A stretch of 64,000 nt of DNA from Streptomyces sp. NRRL WC-3626 (GCF_000718785.1 NZ_JOCA01000004.1:186001-250000); one strand, 5' to 3'; shown: positions 52,959-61,841, counted from the stretch's first letter. Numbers and translations: made by a program. Notes: a model not told the origin generated them from the sequence alone.

Positions 52959-55058
52959 ATGCAGGACTACGCGACAGAAGTGACCTCCGCCGGGATCGCG
53001 CGGCTCGCCGGTGTCGGACGCGCCGCCGTCAGCAACTGGCGCCGGCGGCACACCGACTTCCCCCGGCCCGTCGGCGGCACCGAGACCAGCCCCGCCTTCG
53101 CGCTCCCCGAGGTGGAGGGCTGGCTGCGCCGGCACGGCAAACTCGCCGAGGTCCCGCTGCGGGAACGCGTCTGGCAGCAGCTCGCCGGCCACCCCGCCGG
53201 ACCGCTCACCGCCCTCACCCACGCCGGCTGTGTCCTGCTCCTGATCCACGACCGCTCTCCCGTCTGGCTGGAGGTCGGCTCCGGCACCGACGAGCGCCTC
53301 GCCGCGCTGCTGCCCGGAGCGCTGGAGCGGGTACTCACGCCCCGGTTCGGCGACGCGTACCTCTCAGCTGTGAACTCGCGGAGGCCTGTGAACTCGGAGC
53401 GCTCTGTGAACTCGGAGGGTTCTGTGAACCTCGAACCCCCCACCGCCCCCCGGCTCCTCCCCTCCGTCCCCCTGCTGCGCGCCGTCGCCGAACTCGCCGC
53501 CGAAATCGGTGCCCGGCACACCTTCGAGTTCCTCCTCGGCCGGCACCTCGACGCCCACCCGCGCCCGTACCCGCCCACCCCCGCCGGCCTCGCCGCCCTC
53601 ATGGCGGCCCTGGCCGGCCCGGCCGCCCGCACCGTCCTCGACCCGGCCTGCGGCACCGGCGCCCTCCTGCGCGCCGCCGGCCACGGCCCCGGCCGGCGCC
53701 TGTACGCCCAGGACGGCACCCCCGGGCTCGCCGCCCTCACCGCACTCCGCCTCGCCCTGCACACCCGCGCCCGCGTGCACGTCGCCACCGGCGACACCCT
53801 GCGCGCCGACGCCCACCCGGAGCTGCGGGCCGACGCCGTCCTGTGCCACCCGCCGTTCAACGACCGCGACTGGGGGCACGACGAACTCGCCTACGACCCG
53901 CGCTGGGAGTACGGCTTCCCGGCCCGCACCGAGTCCGAGCTGGCCTGGGTGCAGCACGCCCTCGCCCGGCTGCGCGACGGCGGCACCGCCATCCTGCTGA
54001 TGCCGCCCGCCGCGGCCTCCCGCCGCTCCGGCCGCCGCATCCGGGCCGACCTGCTGCGCCGGGGCGCGCTGCGCGCCGTCGTCGCCCTGCCGGCCGGCGC
54101 GGCACCCCCGTACAACATCCCGCCGCACCTGTGGGTGCTGCGCCGGCCCGAACACGCCCCGGTGCAGCCGGAGGTGCTGCTCGCCGACGCCGGACGGTTC
54201 GCGGGGGAGGGGCGCGGCGGGCCCGACTGGCCCGGTGTGCGGGAGAGCGTCCTCGACGCCTGGCGTACCTTCGACCGGGCCGGCCGGCTCGACGAACGGC
54301 CCGGACTCGCCCGCTCCGTGCCCGTCATCGAACTCCTCGACGACGACGTCGACCTCGCCCCGGCCCGCCACCTCCCGCCCCCGCCCGCCACGGACGGCAC
54401 CGGCCGGCTCACCGACGTACGCGAACGCCTCGGCGAGACCCTGCGCCTGGCCACCGGCCTCACCCCGCCGCCCGTCGATCCCGCACCGCCCGCCGCCGGA
54501 CGCCTGCCCCTCACCACCGTCGGGGAACTCGCCCGCGCGGGCGCCCTGACACTGCGTACCGGCGGACACGGCGGGCATACGCGCGGACCCGTTCTCACCG
54601 ACCACGACGTCCTCTCCGGAACCGGACCCTCCGGCACGCTCCCGGAGAGCGACGGGGAAGCGGTGCTCACCGCGCCCGGTGACGTCGTCGTCCCGGTGCT
54701 CGGCGGCGGCGCCGTCGCGCGGGTCGTCGACGAGAGGACCGCAGGGGCCGCCCTCGGCCGCAACCTCGTCCTGCTGCGCCCCGATCCGGCGGCGCTCGAC
54801 CCCTGGTTCGTCGCCGGGTTCCTGCGCGGCACCGCCAACAACCGCCGGGCGAGCAGCTACGCGTCCACCGCCACCCGGCTCGACGTACGCCGGCTGCGCC
54901 TGCCCCGCCTCGCCCTGCCCGAACAGCGGCGCTACGGCGCCCGGTTCCGGTCCCTGGACGAGTTCGAGCGGGCGCTCGGACAGGCGGCCCGGCTCGGCGA
55001 GCGGCTCGTCCGCGGGATGTACGACGGCCTGACCGACGGGACGATCGCCCCCGACTGA
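52959..55058 (+). CDS. Orphan N6-adenine DNA methylase-like protein with fused specificity-type domain
   Basis: About 699 residues. An N-terminal HTH (SAGIARLAGVGRAAVSNWRRRHTDFPRPV) is followed by a helical region, then an HsdM-like methylase core. Motif I is TVLDPACGTGALL (~residue 226). The motif IV position reads LCHPPFNDRDWG with His at ~297, where catalytic Asn is expected (NPPF). The C-terminal third (TTVGELARAGAL ... SYASTATRLDVRRLRLPRLALPEQRRYGARF) resembles one target-recognition half of HsdS. No restriction subunit is present. The start is uncertain: GTG at 52950 or ATG at 52959. It may be a catalytically inactive DNA-binding derivative. Confidence 0.82.
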   Translation: MQDYATEVTSAGIARLAGVGRAAVSNWRRRHTDFPRPVGGTETSPAFALPEVEGWLRRHGKLAEVPLRERVWQQLAGHPAGPLTALTHAGCVLLLIHDRSPVWLEVGSGTDERLAALLPGALERVLTPRFGDAYLSAVNSRRPVNSERSVNSEGSVNLEPPTAPRLLPSVPLLRAVAELAAEIGARHTFEFLLGRHLDAHPRPYPPTPAGLAALMAALAGPAARTVLDPACGTGALLRAAGHGPGRRLYAQDGTPGLAALTALRLALHTRARVHVATGDTLRADAHPELRADAVLCHPPFNDRDWGHDELAYDPRWEYGFPARTESELAWVQHALARLRDGGTAILLMPPAAASRRSGRRIRADLLRRGALRAVVALPAGAAPPYNIPPHLWVLRRPEHAPVQPEVLLADAGRFAGEGRGGPDWPGVRESVLDAWRTFDRAGRLDERPGLARSVPVIELLDDDVDLAPARHLPPPPATDGTGRLTDVRERLGETLRLATGLTPPPVDPAPPAAGRLPLTTVGELARAGALTLRTGGHGGHTRGPVLTDHDVLSGTGPSGTLPESDGEAVLTAPGDVVVPVLGGGAVARVVDERTAGAALGRNLVLLRPDPAALDPWFVAGFLRGTANNRRASSYASTATRLDVRRLRLPRLALPEQRRYGARFRSLDEFERALGQAARLGERLVRGMYDGLTDGTIAPD
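53370..53441 (+). repeat. 18-bp imperfect tandem repeat inside the methylase-like gene
   Basis: Four units beginning GTGAACTCG (last one degenerate, GTGAACCTC) encode VNSxxP/S steps between the N-terminal and methylase domains. It is in frame and likely an evolvable linker. Confidence 0.8.
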
Positions 55059-55195
55059 GCCCCGGCCGAGCCCCGGCCGAGCCCCGGCCGAGCCCCGACC
55101 GGGCTCCCGACCGGGCCTCCGACCGGGCCCGAGCGACGGCTCCGGGACGGCGTCCGACGACAACGGTTCGGTACATCCCGGGACCGGTTGTCGTC
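55057..55195. repeat. Tandem GC repeats and a large hairpin after the methylase-like gene
   Basis: Immediately at the stop are four 11-bp GAGCCCCGGCC-type units (55057-55100), then GACCGGGC-type units. A hairpin follows: GACGACAACGGTTC (55156-55169) pairs with GGACCGGTTGTCGTC (55181-55195) with one bulged base. It probably terminates the methylase transcript and precedes the promoter of the membrane-protein/kinase operon. Confidence 0.65.
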
Positions 55196-55258
55196 CCCGG
55201 CCTATACGCTCGGACCCTCAACCGAGTTTCCATCGGCTACACCTGTCCAGGAGCAGTC

Positions 55259-55876
55259 ATGTACGGCCACGGCGCGGCGCCGCCCCCACCCAGCGCGGCA
55301 TCGGTCATCACGCAGCGCGTGCTGTACGCCGCAGCCGGCGTCCTGTGCTGCGGGCTGCTGGCCTGCCTGCCGCTGTTCCGGATCGCGTTCCTGCGCGGGC
55401 GGCCGCTCGACTGGGCGGCGGCCTGGGTGAGCATCCCGCTGTCGATAGCCTGCCTGGCCGTGGTCGGTTCGCTGCCCGAGTCGGACGTCCGGACCGACAT
55501 CGCCCTGGCCCTCGTACTGATCCTCGGCGCCTGCGCGTCCGCGTACTACCTGACCGTGGACATCCGCCTGCACCGGCGGCCGGGCGGCCCGTACGCGGCC
55601 CCGGTGCCGCCGTCGCCGCACGCCACGACGATGCCCACGCAGGGCCCCCACTCGCCGTACGGCTACCAGCAGCCCGTCTCCCCGTACACGCCCACACCGG
55701 TGCCGGGGCATCCCGCGCCCCCCACCCCCGTACCGCCGCAGCCGCAGCCGCAGCCCCAGCACCCCGGGCCGGCCCGTATCGACCAGGTCCGCGCCGAACT
55801 CGACGAGCTCAGCGACTACCTGCGCCGCCAGGACGGCGATTCCGGCCGGCACGGCAACCACGAGGGCGGACGGTGA
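55259..55876 (+). CDS. Membrane protein cotranscribed with a Ser/Thr kinase
   Basis: A 205-residue protein with three hydrophobic segments in the first 100 residues (VLYAAAGVLCCGLLACLPLF; AAWVSIPLSIACLAVVG; ALALVLILGACASAYYL). A cytoplasmic Pro-rich tail and a short acidic C-terminal helix (RIDQVRAELDELSDYLRR) follow. Its stop overlaps the kinase start (GTGA), so it is likely a functional partner, perhaps a membrane tether or sensor for the soluble kinase. No known family is recognised. Confidence 0.82.
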   Translation: MYGHGAAPPPPSAASVITQRVLYAAAGVLCCGLLACLPLFRIAFLRGRPLDWAAAWVSIPLSIACLAVVGSLPESDVRTDIALALVLILGACASAYYLTVDIRLHRRPGGPYAAPVPPSPHATTMPTQGPHSPYGYQQPVSPYTPTPVPGHPAPPTPVPPQPQPQPQHPGPARIDQVRAELDELSDYLRRQDGDSGRHGNHEGGR

Positions 55877-57408
55877 GCGTGACGACGGGTCGTGTCGTCG
55901 CCGGCCGCTACGAACTGTCCACGCTCATCGGACAGGGCGGCATGGGCCAGGTCTGGACGGCCTACGACAAACGGCTGGACCGGCGCGTCGCGGTGAAACT
56001 GCTGCGCCCCGACAAGGTGGCCGGCCAGGAGGCCGACGAACTGCGCCGCCGCTTCGTGCGCGAGTGCCGGGTGACCGCCCAGGTCGACCATCCCGGCCTC
56101 GTCACCGTGCACGACGCGGGCAGCGAGGGCGAGGAACTCTTCCTCGTCATGCAGTACGTCGACGGCGCCGACCTCGGCGACCACTTCGCCGAACACGACC
56201 CGTACCCCTGGCACTGGACGGTCGCGGTGGCCGCGCAGCTGTGCGCCGTACTGAGCGCCGTGCACGCCGTGCCGATCGTCCACCGCGACCTCAAGCCGCG
56301 CAACGTGATGGTGAAGCAGGACGGCACCGTCACCGTGCTCGACCTCGGCGTCGCCTCCGTCATGGACGCCGACACCACCCGGCTGACCCACACCGGCACC
56401 CCCATCGGCTCGCCCGCCTACATGGCGCCCGAGCAGGCGATGGGCGGCGCGGTCGGCCCGTACACCGACCTGTACGCGCTCGGCGTGCTGATGCACGAAC
56501 TCCTCAGCGGAGACGTGCCGTTCGCCGGCTCCACCGCCCTCGGGGTGCTGCACCGGCACCTGTACGAACCGCCCGTGCCCGTGCGCCGGATCCGCCCCGA
56601 GGTCCCCGAGGCCCTGGAGACCCTCGTCCTCAACCTGCTCGCCAAGGACCCCCAGCACCGCCCGGCCTCCGCGCAGGAGGTCTACGAACACCTGGAGCGG
56701 CTGCTCCCCGCGCGGGGCACCCCCACCGGCGCGCCCCTGGACCCCACCCGCCCCTTCCTGCGCCCCCACGCCCCCTGGCCGGACCGCGCCCGCACCCCGG
56801 CGCCCCAGCCGGCCCCCGCCGCGCCGCCCGCGCCCGCGGCGGGCAAGGCCGACGTCGCCGCCGCCGTGGACGAGGTGAAGCGCCTCCTCGGCGAGGGCCG
56901 CATCACCCAGGCCGTCGACATCCTCGGCTCGATCCTGCCCGTCGCCGCCGATCAGCACGGCGAGCACTCCCCGGTCGTGCGCACCCTGCGCAAGCAGTAC
57001 GCGGCCACCCTTCTCGACGACGGCCAGTACCGGCGCGCCCTGCCCGAACTGCGCCGCCTCGCCGACGAACGGGCCGCCGAGGCAGGCCAGGCCGACCCGC
57101 AGTCCCTGCGCTACCGCTACGAGGCCGCCCAGTGCCTGGAGCAGCTCGGCGAACCGGCGGCCGCGCTCGCCGAGTACCGGTCGCTGCTGGCGTACTACGA
57201 GAACCAGTACGTGGCCGCGGGCGACCCGCAGCTCGCCCACGACGTCCGCCGCCGCATCGGCCATCTGCTGCTCGCCCTCGGCGACCGGGCCGCGGCCCAC
57301 GACACGCTGGTACGGCTGCTGCACGACGTGGAACGCGTCCACGGACCCGGTCACCCGCTCGCCGCCGACATCCGGCGGACCCTGCAATGGCTCGGACAGG
57401 TGCGCTGA
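55873..57408 (+). CDS. Soluble Ser/Thr protein kinase with C-terminal TPR-like domain
   Basis: A 511-residue Hanks-type kinase. The N-terminal catalytic domain has GQGGMGQVW (P-loop), VAVKLL (catalytic Lys), IVHRDLKPRNVMV (catalytic loop), VLDLGVAS (DLG in place of DFG) and SPAYMAPEQAMGG. A Pro-rich linker (~residues 280-325) leads to helical repeats like TPRs (EGRITQAVDILGSILPVAADQHG ... RYEAAQCLEQLGEPAAALAEYRSLL). It has no transmembrane helix or PASTA domains, unlike PknB; the cotranscribed membrane protein may localise it. GTG start overlaps the upstream stop. Confidence 0.93.
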   Translation: MSVTTGRVVAGRYELSTLIGQGGMGQVWTAYDKRLDRRVAVKLLRPDKVAGQEADELRRRFVRECRVTAQVDHPGLVTVHDAGSEGEELFLVMQYVDGADLGDHFAEHDPYPWHWTVAVAAQLCAVLSAVHAVPIVHRDLKPRNVMVKQDGTVTVLDLGVASVMDADTTRLTHTGTPIGSPAYMAPEQAMGGAVGPYTDLYALGVLMHELLSGDVPFAGSTALGVLHRHLYEPPVPVRRIRPEVPEALETLVLNLLAKDPQHRPASAQEVYEHLERLLPARGTPTGAPLDPTRPFLRPHAPWPDRARTPAPQPAPAAPPAPAAGKADVAAAVDEVKRLLGEGRITQAVDILGSILPVAADQHGEHSPVVRTLRKQYAATLLDDGQYRRALPELRRLADERAAEAGQADPQSLRYRYEAAQCLEQLGEPAAALAEYRSLLAYYENQYVAAGDPQLAHDVRRRIGHLLLALGDRAAAHDTLVRLLHDVERVHGPGHPLAADIRRTLQWLGQVR

Positions 57409-57561
57409 CGGCGGGCCGTCGCACCGGACGGCGCGGGAGCCGGTGCCGGAACTCCTTGTGAATCGTTGGTCGAATGGGTTGGCCAGAGCTTGGCCGATGC
57501 CTACCATCGATCACCGCAAGACTTTGTGCACCGCCGCACAAGCTCTCCTCAGGAGGTCTCC

Positions 57562-58203
57562 TTGCACCGCCGTCGTCGCACCGCGCTCCTCCTCACCGCC
57601 GCGATCGCCGCAGCGCCCCTCCTCACCGCCTGCGGCAACGACGCCCACCCGGGTGCGGCAGCCGTCGTCGGCGGCGAGCGGATCACCGTGTCGCAGCTGG
57701 AGAACCGGGTCGGCGAGATCCGCGCGGCCCAGCGGGCGGCCGTACCCGACGACGCCCAGTACCAGCAGGCCATCGCCCGCACCGGCAGCCTCACCCGCGA
57801 CACCCTGCACGGCATGGTCCTCGACCGGGTGCTGGAACGCGCCGCGCGGGACGCGGGCGTGACCGTCTCGGACCGCGAGGTGCAGCAGATGCGGACCGGC
57901 CTCGAGCAGCAGGCCGGCGGCGCGAAGGCGCTGGAGGCCGCGTGGCTGCAGCAGTACGGCATCCCGCCGCAGCGCCTCGACGGCAACTTCCGCATCCAGA
58001 TCCAGGCCCAGAAGCTCGCCCAGCAGCTCGGCACCGACACCAGCCGGCCGGAGTTCTGGCAGGCGCTGTCCGAGGCGAGCAGGAAGCTCGACGTCGACCT
58101 CAACCCGCGCTACGGCGACTGGGACGTCGAGAAGAGCAGCCGGGTCGACGCGAAGACGCCGTGGGTACGGGACGTCACGGCGGGGGCGCCGCAGACGCTC
58201 TGA
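57562..58203 (+). CDS. SurA N-terminal-domain lipoprotein
   Basis: A 213-residue secreted lipoprotein starting with TTG, which is placed by a perfect AGGAGG 5 nt upstream. The signal peptide RRRRTALLLTAAIAAAPLLTAC ends in a lipobox LLTAC, giving a lipidated Cys near residue 23. The mature protein has a SurA/trigger-factor-like helical domain (VVGGERITVSQLENRVGEIRAAQ ... RDTLHGMVLDRVLERAARDAGVTVSDREVQQM). No parvulin PPIase domain follows. A role as an extracytoplasmic chaperone is inferred. It lies 36 bp upstream of mazG. Confidence 0.88.
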   Translation: MHRRRRTALLLTAAIAAAPLLTACGNDAHPGAAAVVGGERITVSQLENRVGEIRAAQRAAVPDDAQYQQAIARTGSLTRDTLHGMVLDRVLERAARDAGVTVSDREVQQMRTGLEQQAGGAKALEAAWLQQYGIPPQRLDGNFRIQIQAQKLAQQLGTDTSRPEFWQALSEASRKLDVDLNPRYGDWDVEKSSRVDAKTPWVRDVTAGAPQTL

Positions 58204-58239
58204 CCGTGGGCCGCCGGTGACGTGGGTTAGTTTCGGAGC

Positions 58240-59214
58240 GTGAACGCAACCAGCCCTGAGGCCGCCGTCGGCCGAGTCGTCCTGCTCACCACCAGCCACC
58301 GGGTCGCGCCCGGACTGCTGTCCTGGCCGGCCTGGCAGGTCCTGCACGAGGCCGACAGGGTGCTGTGCGCGGACGGCGCGCATCCGCAGCTGCCGTATCT
58401 GCGGGAGGCGGGGATACCGGTCGAGGAGACCGCGCCGACCGCCGAGGAGATCGTCGACGCCTGCGCCGGCGGGCGGACCGTGGTCGTCGTCGCGACGGGG
58501 GAGGGCGAGCCGGCCCTCACCGACGGGCTGGCGCGGCTGGCCGGCTCCGGCAGGGTGCGGATGCCCGAGCTGGAGCTGCTGCCCGCCTCCTACGATCTGC
58601 CGGGCGCGCGGCTGCTCGACCTCGTGCAGGTCATGGACCGTATCCGCGTGGAGTGCCCGTGGTCGTCCCGGCAGACCCACGCGGGCCTCGCGAAGTACGG
58701 CATCGAGGAGGCGTACGAGCTCGTCGAGGCGATCGAGGAGGGGGACCGGGGGGAGCTGCGGGAGGAGCTGGGGGATGTGCTGCTCCAGGTCGTGTTCCAC
58801 GCGCGGATCGCGGAGGAGCACGCGGAGGAGCCGTTCTCCGTCGATGACGTGGCGGGCGGGATCGTGGCGAAGCTGATCCACCGGCATCCGCATGTCTTCG
58901 GGGACGAGACGGCCGAGACCCCCGAGGACGTCAAGGAACACTGGCTGCGCACCAAGGCGGTCGAGAAGCGGCGCGAGTCCGTGACCGACGGCGTCCCCCT
59001 CGGCCAGCCCGCCCTCGCCCTCGCCGCGAAGCTGGCGTCCCGCGTCCGCACGGGGGGTGTTTCCGCCGCCCTTCCGGTGGGCGACGGCATCGGGTACGAG
59101 CTGCTGCGGCTGGCGGTGCGGGCGGAGGCGGAGGGGGGCGATCCGGAGGCGGCGCTGCGGGCGGCGGCCCGGACCTACCGCGACACGATCCGCTCCGCGG
59201 AGGGGCTGGGCTGA
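58240..59214 (+). CDS. mazG: MazG family nucleotide pyrophosphohydrolase
   Basis: A 324-residue protein. The N-terminal ~110 residues look like a reduced tetrapyrrole-methylase-type domain (VVLLTTSHRVAPGLLSWPAWQVLHEAD). The MazG core has CPWSSRQTHAGLAKYGIEEAYELVEAIEEGDRGELREELGDVLLQVVFHARIAEE, with the EExxE...ExxD metal motif near residues 164-190. It hydrolyses (d)NTPs to monophosphates, cleaning aberrant nucleotides. The GTG start is preceded by a GGAG site. It is the neighbour of eno and mfd as usual in actinobacteria. Confidence 0.93.
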   Translation: MNATSPEAAVGRVVLLTTSHRVAPGLLSWPAWQVLHEADRVLCADGAHPQLPYLREAGIPVEETAPTAEEIVDACAGGRTVVVVATGEGEPALTDGLARLAGSGRVRMPELELLPASYDLPGARLLDLVQVMDRIRVECPWSSRQTHAGLAKYGIEEAYELVEAIEEGDRGELREELGDVLLQVVFHARIAEEHAEEPFSVDDVAGGIVAKLIHRHPHVFGDETAETPEDVKEHWLRTKAVEKRRESVTDGVPLGQPALALAAKLASRVRTGGVSAALPVGDGIGYELLRLAVRAEAEGGDPEAALRAAARTYRDTIRSAEGLG

Positions 59215-59251
59215 GGGCGTCCCGCCCCCGCCGCCCCTTCCCGTCCCCTCC

Positions 59252-59270
59252 CTGGGGGCTCCGCCCCCAG
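59252..59270. terminator. Short hairpin downstream of mazG
   Basis: CTGGGGGC-tcc-GCCCCCAG is a perfect 8-bp stem followed by a GC-rich run without a U-tract. Confidence 0.55.
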
Positions 59271-59280
59271 ACCCCCGTTC

Positions 59281-59300
59281 GCGCAGTTCCCCGCGCCCCT
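59281..59300. repeat. Dispersed intergenic repeat, copy 2
   Basis: GCGCAGTTCCCCGCGCCCCT, one mismatch from 47238-47257, lies in the mazG-P450 gap. It is adjacent to the hairpin at 59252. Confidence 0.6.
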
Positions 59301-59333
59301 CGAAGAGGGCCGAGCCCCTTATAGGGTCGCCGC

Positions 59334-60596
59334 ATGTCCGAGCACCCCGCCGCCCCCGAACTCTTCACCTGGGAGTTCGCCGCCGATCCCTACCCCGCCT
59401 ACGCCTGGCTCCGTACGCACGCGCCCGTGCGGAAGACCCGGTTGCCCAGCGGGGTCGAGGCGTGGCTGGTGACGCGGTACTCCGACGCCAAGCAGGCCCT
59501 CGCCGACGGGCGGCTGTCCAAGAACCCCGCGCATCACGACGAGCCCGCGCACGCCAAGGGCAAGACCGGCATCCCCGGTGAGCGCCAGGCCGACCTGATG
59601 ACGCATCTGCTCAACATCGACCCCCCGGACCACACCCGCCTGCGCCGGCTGGTCAGCAAGGCGTTCACCCCGCGCCGGGTCGCCGAGTTCGCCCCGCGTG
59701 TGCAGGAGCTCACCGACGACCTCATCGGCCGGTTCGCGGACAGCGGCTCCGCCGACCTCATCCACGACTTCGCCTTCCCCCTCCCCATCTACGCCATCTG
59801 CGACCTGCTCGGCGTCCCGCGCGAGGACCAGGACGACTTCCGGGACTGGGCCGGCATGATGATCCGTCACGGCGGGGGCCCGCGCGGCGGAGTCGCCCGC
59901 TCCGTGAAGAAGATGCGCGGCTATCTCGCCGAGCTGATCCACCGCAAGCGCGAGGCACTGCCCGCCGACCCCGCCCCCGGCGAGGACCTGATCTCCGGCC
60001 TCATCCGCGCCTTTGACCACGGTGAGCACCTCACCGAGAACGAGGCCGCCGCCATGGCGTTCATCCTGCTGTTCGCCGGTTTCGAGACGACCGTCAACCT
60101 CATCGGCAACGGCACCTACGCCCTGCTCACCCACCCCGGCCAGCGCGAGCGCCTGCAACGGTCCCTCGCCGCGGGGGAGCGCGGACTGCTGGAGACCGGG
60201 GTCGAGGAACTCCTGCGCTACGACGGCCCCGTGGAACTCGCCACCTGGCGGTACGCCACCGAACCCGTCACCCTCGGCGGGCAGCGCATCGCGGCCGGCG
60301 ACCCCGTCCTCGTCGTACTCGCCGCCGCCGACCGGGACCCGGAGCGGTTCGCCGACCCGGACGTGCTCGACCTCGGACGGCGCGACAACCAGCATCTGGG
60401 ATACGGCCACGGCATCCACTACTGTCTGGGTGCCCCGCTGGCCCGCCTGGAGGGCCAGACCGCGCTCGCCACCCTGCTGACCCGGCTGCCGGATCTGCGG
60501 CTCGCGGCGGAACCCGCCGAACTGCGCTGGCGGGGCGGGCTCATCATGCGCGGACTGCGCACGCTCCCGGTGGAATTCACGCCCCCGCGAAAGTGA
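59334..60596 (+). CDS. Cytochrome P450 (CYP107-like)
   Basis: A 420-residue soluble monooxygenase. The I-helix motif LLFAGFETTVN, the ExxR pair in EELLRYDGP, and the heme-binding loop GYGHGIHYCLGAPLAR (axial Cys near residue 363) are all present. The usual first F of the heme loop is Y here. It lacks a dedicated ferredoxin gene next door. The location beside eno and rpf is where I recall CYP107U1 (SCO3099), linked to sporulation in S. coelicolor; identity is not verified. The substrate is unknown. Confidence 0.93.
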   Translation: MSEHPAAPELFTWEFAADPYPAYAWLRTHAPVRKTRLPSGVEAWLVTRYSDAKQALADGRLSKNPAHHDEPAHAKGKTGIPGERQADLMTHLLNIDPPDHTRLRRLVSKAFTPRRVAEFAPRVQELTDDLIGRFADSGSADLIHDFAFPLPIYAICDLLGVPREDQDDFRDWAGMMIRHGGGPRGGVARSVKKMRGYLAELIHRKREALPADPAPGEDLISGLIRAFDHGEHLTENEAAAMAFILLFAGFETTVNLIGNGTYALLTHPGQRERLQRSLAAGERGLLETGVEELLRYDGPVELATWRYATEPVTLGGQRIAAGDPVLVVLAAADRDPERFADPDVLDLGRRDNQHLGYGHGIHYCLGAPLARLEGQTALATLLTRLPDLRLAAEPAELRWRGGLIMRGLRTLPVEFTPPRK

Positions 60597-60689
60597 CGGA
60601 TCAAACGTCCTTTCCGTGCCCTGGGCCGGGTCAACTCAAACATGACACTCCTTCAACTCTGTGATCTTCACGTGATCTGTGCGGCATTA

Positions 60690-60702
60690 ACTTGTGACAA
60701 GT
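60690..60702. promoter_or_regulatory. Palindrome upstream of the first rpf gene
   Basis: ACTTGT-g-ACAAGT is a perfect 13-bp palindrome about 100 bp before the rpf start; GTGAtctTCAC (60661-60671), a Crp-like half-palindrome, is nearby. Either could control this muralytic gene. Confidence 0.4.
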
Positions 60703-60798
60703 GATCGAGTGCGGATACGTTCACCCATCAAGTGCGGTTGTCCGAGCTCCACTCCACACACCGCGCCGGTCATTGCTGTCTCGCGAAAGGTCATCCGT

Positions 60799-61722
60799 AT
60801 GCTCTCCGGGAACGGTCGGCACCGCCGCCCCCGCCAGGCTCCGGCCCTCCTCGTCGCAGCCGGAGTGACCGGCTCCGCCATCGCCATTCCGCTCCTCGGC
60901 GCGGGCTCCGCCAGCGCGGCCGACGGTCTCAACTGGGACAAGGTGGCCGAGTGCGAGAGCGGCGGCTCCTGGAGCCAGAACTCGGGCAACGGCTACTACG
61001 GCGGCCTGCAGCTGACCCAGACGGACTGGGAGAAGTACGGCGGCCTGGACTACGCCTCCAGTCCCGACCAGGCCAGCCGCGGTCAGCAGATAGCCGTGGC
61101 CGAGAAGATCCTCGACGACCAGGGCGTCGGCGCCTGGCGTACCTGCGGGCTGCTCGCGGGCCTGGACAAGGACGCGCCGGCGGCCGACGTCGACACGGGC
61201 GTGGGCGACGACTCGGCATCGGGCACGTCCGACTCGTCCGACTCCAGTGGATCGTCCTCCTCCTCTCCTTCCCCCTCCTCCTCCCCGTCGTCGAGCGCGA
61301 GCACCGGGACGGGCCTCGACCTTCTGGGGGAGGATTCGGCCGATTCCGGCAAGTCCACCGAATCGGACAGCGGTAAGGGCAAGGAGACGGCCGGGACCCC
61401 CGACACCTCCCCCTCCGCCTCGGCGGACGCCAAGGGCGGCACGTCGGACAAGTCCCGGCAGAACGCCGACGCTTCGGCGGGCGACGGTACCGGCCGTCAC
61501 CGCGGCGCCAGTGCCGACGAGGACAAGACGGAAGCGGCGCCGTCCGGCCGGCACGCCTCCGGCGGACTCAACGCCTGGGGCGGCACGGTCGCCGAGGCGC
61601 CCGCCGCGAGCGACGAGGGTGGTTCCCCGTCCATTCCCGACTCCCTTGAGGTGGGCGGCGGATGGGGTGCGCTCTACGGAATGGACGACCACCTCGTCAG
61701 TGGCGTCACATCAGGTCAGTAG
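60799..61722 (+). CDS. Resuscitation-promoting factor (RpfC-like) with degenerate C-terminus
   Basis: A 307-residue secreted muralytic enzyme. The signal peptide ends near ASAADG. The Rpf transglycosylase domain is [30 protein letters not shown]..., with catalytic Glu in CESGG (residue ~53). Cys pairs (ECESGG / RTCGLL) should form the usual disulfide. A Ser/Asp-rich low-complexity linker follows. The last 25 residues (GGGWGALYGMDDHLVSGVTSGQ) align by eye with the second half of the LysM domain in the next gene. The first half is missing. The ATG at 60799 follows AAAGG. Confidence 0.9.
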   Translation: MLSGNGRHRRPRQAPALLVAAGVTGSAIAIPLLGAGSASAADGLNWDKVAECESGGSWSQNSGNGYYGGLQLTQTDWEKYGGLDYASSPDQASRGQQIAVAEKILDDQGVGAWRTCGLLAGLDKDAPAADVDTGVGDDSASGTSDSSDSSGSSSSSPSPSSSPSSSASTGTGLDLLGEDSADSGKSTESDSGKGKETAGTPDTSPSASADAKGGTSDKSRQNADASAGDGTGRHRGASADEDKTEAAPSGRHASGGLNAWGGTVAEAPAASDEGGSPSIPDSLEVGGGWGALYGMDDHLVSGVTSGQ

Positions 61723-61825
61723 CCTCCCGCCGGGGATGAACCGGTCGGAAAGCGACACCTGAAAACGCTTGGACGTGGCGGCAGTTGGCGTCATGGTTCG
61801 CACCGAATGTCCGATTTAAAGGCTG

Positions 61826-61841
61826 TGAGAGATAGGTCTCA
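61826..61841. promoter_or_regulatory. Inverted repeat in the rpfA promoter region
   Basis: TGAGA-gatagg-TCTCA, flanked by GGCT (61821) and AGCC (61844), lies 70 bp before the riboswitch. Its 5-6-5 layout is like a Crp-type site, but TGTGA/TCACA is not matched, so the regulator is open. Confidence 0.4.

Noticed and set aside
61826..61841. Definite Crp site before rpfA
   Set aside because: The arms are TGAGA/TCTCA rather than TGTGA/TCACA, so it is kept only as an unassigned inverted repeat.
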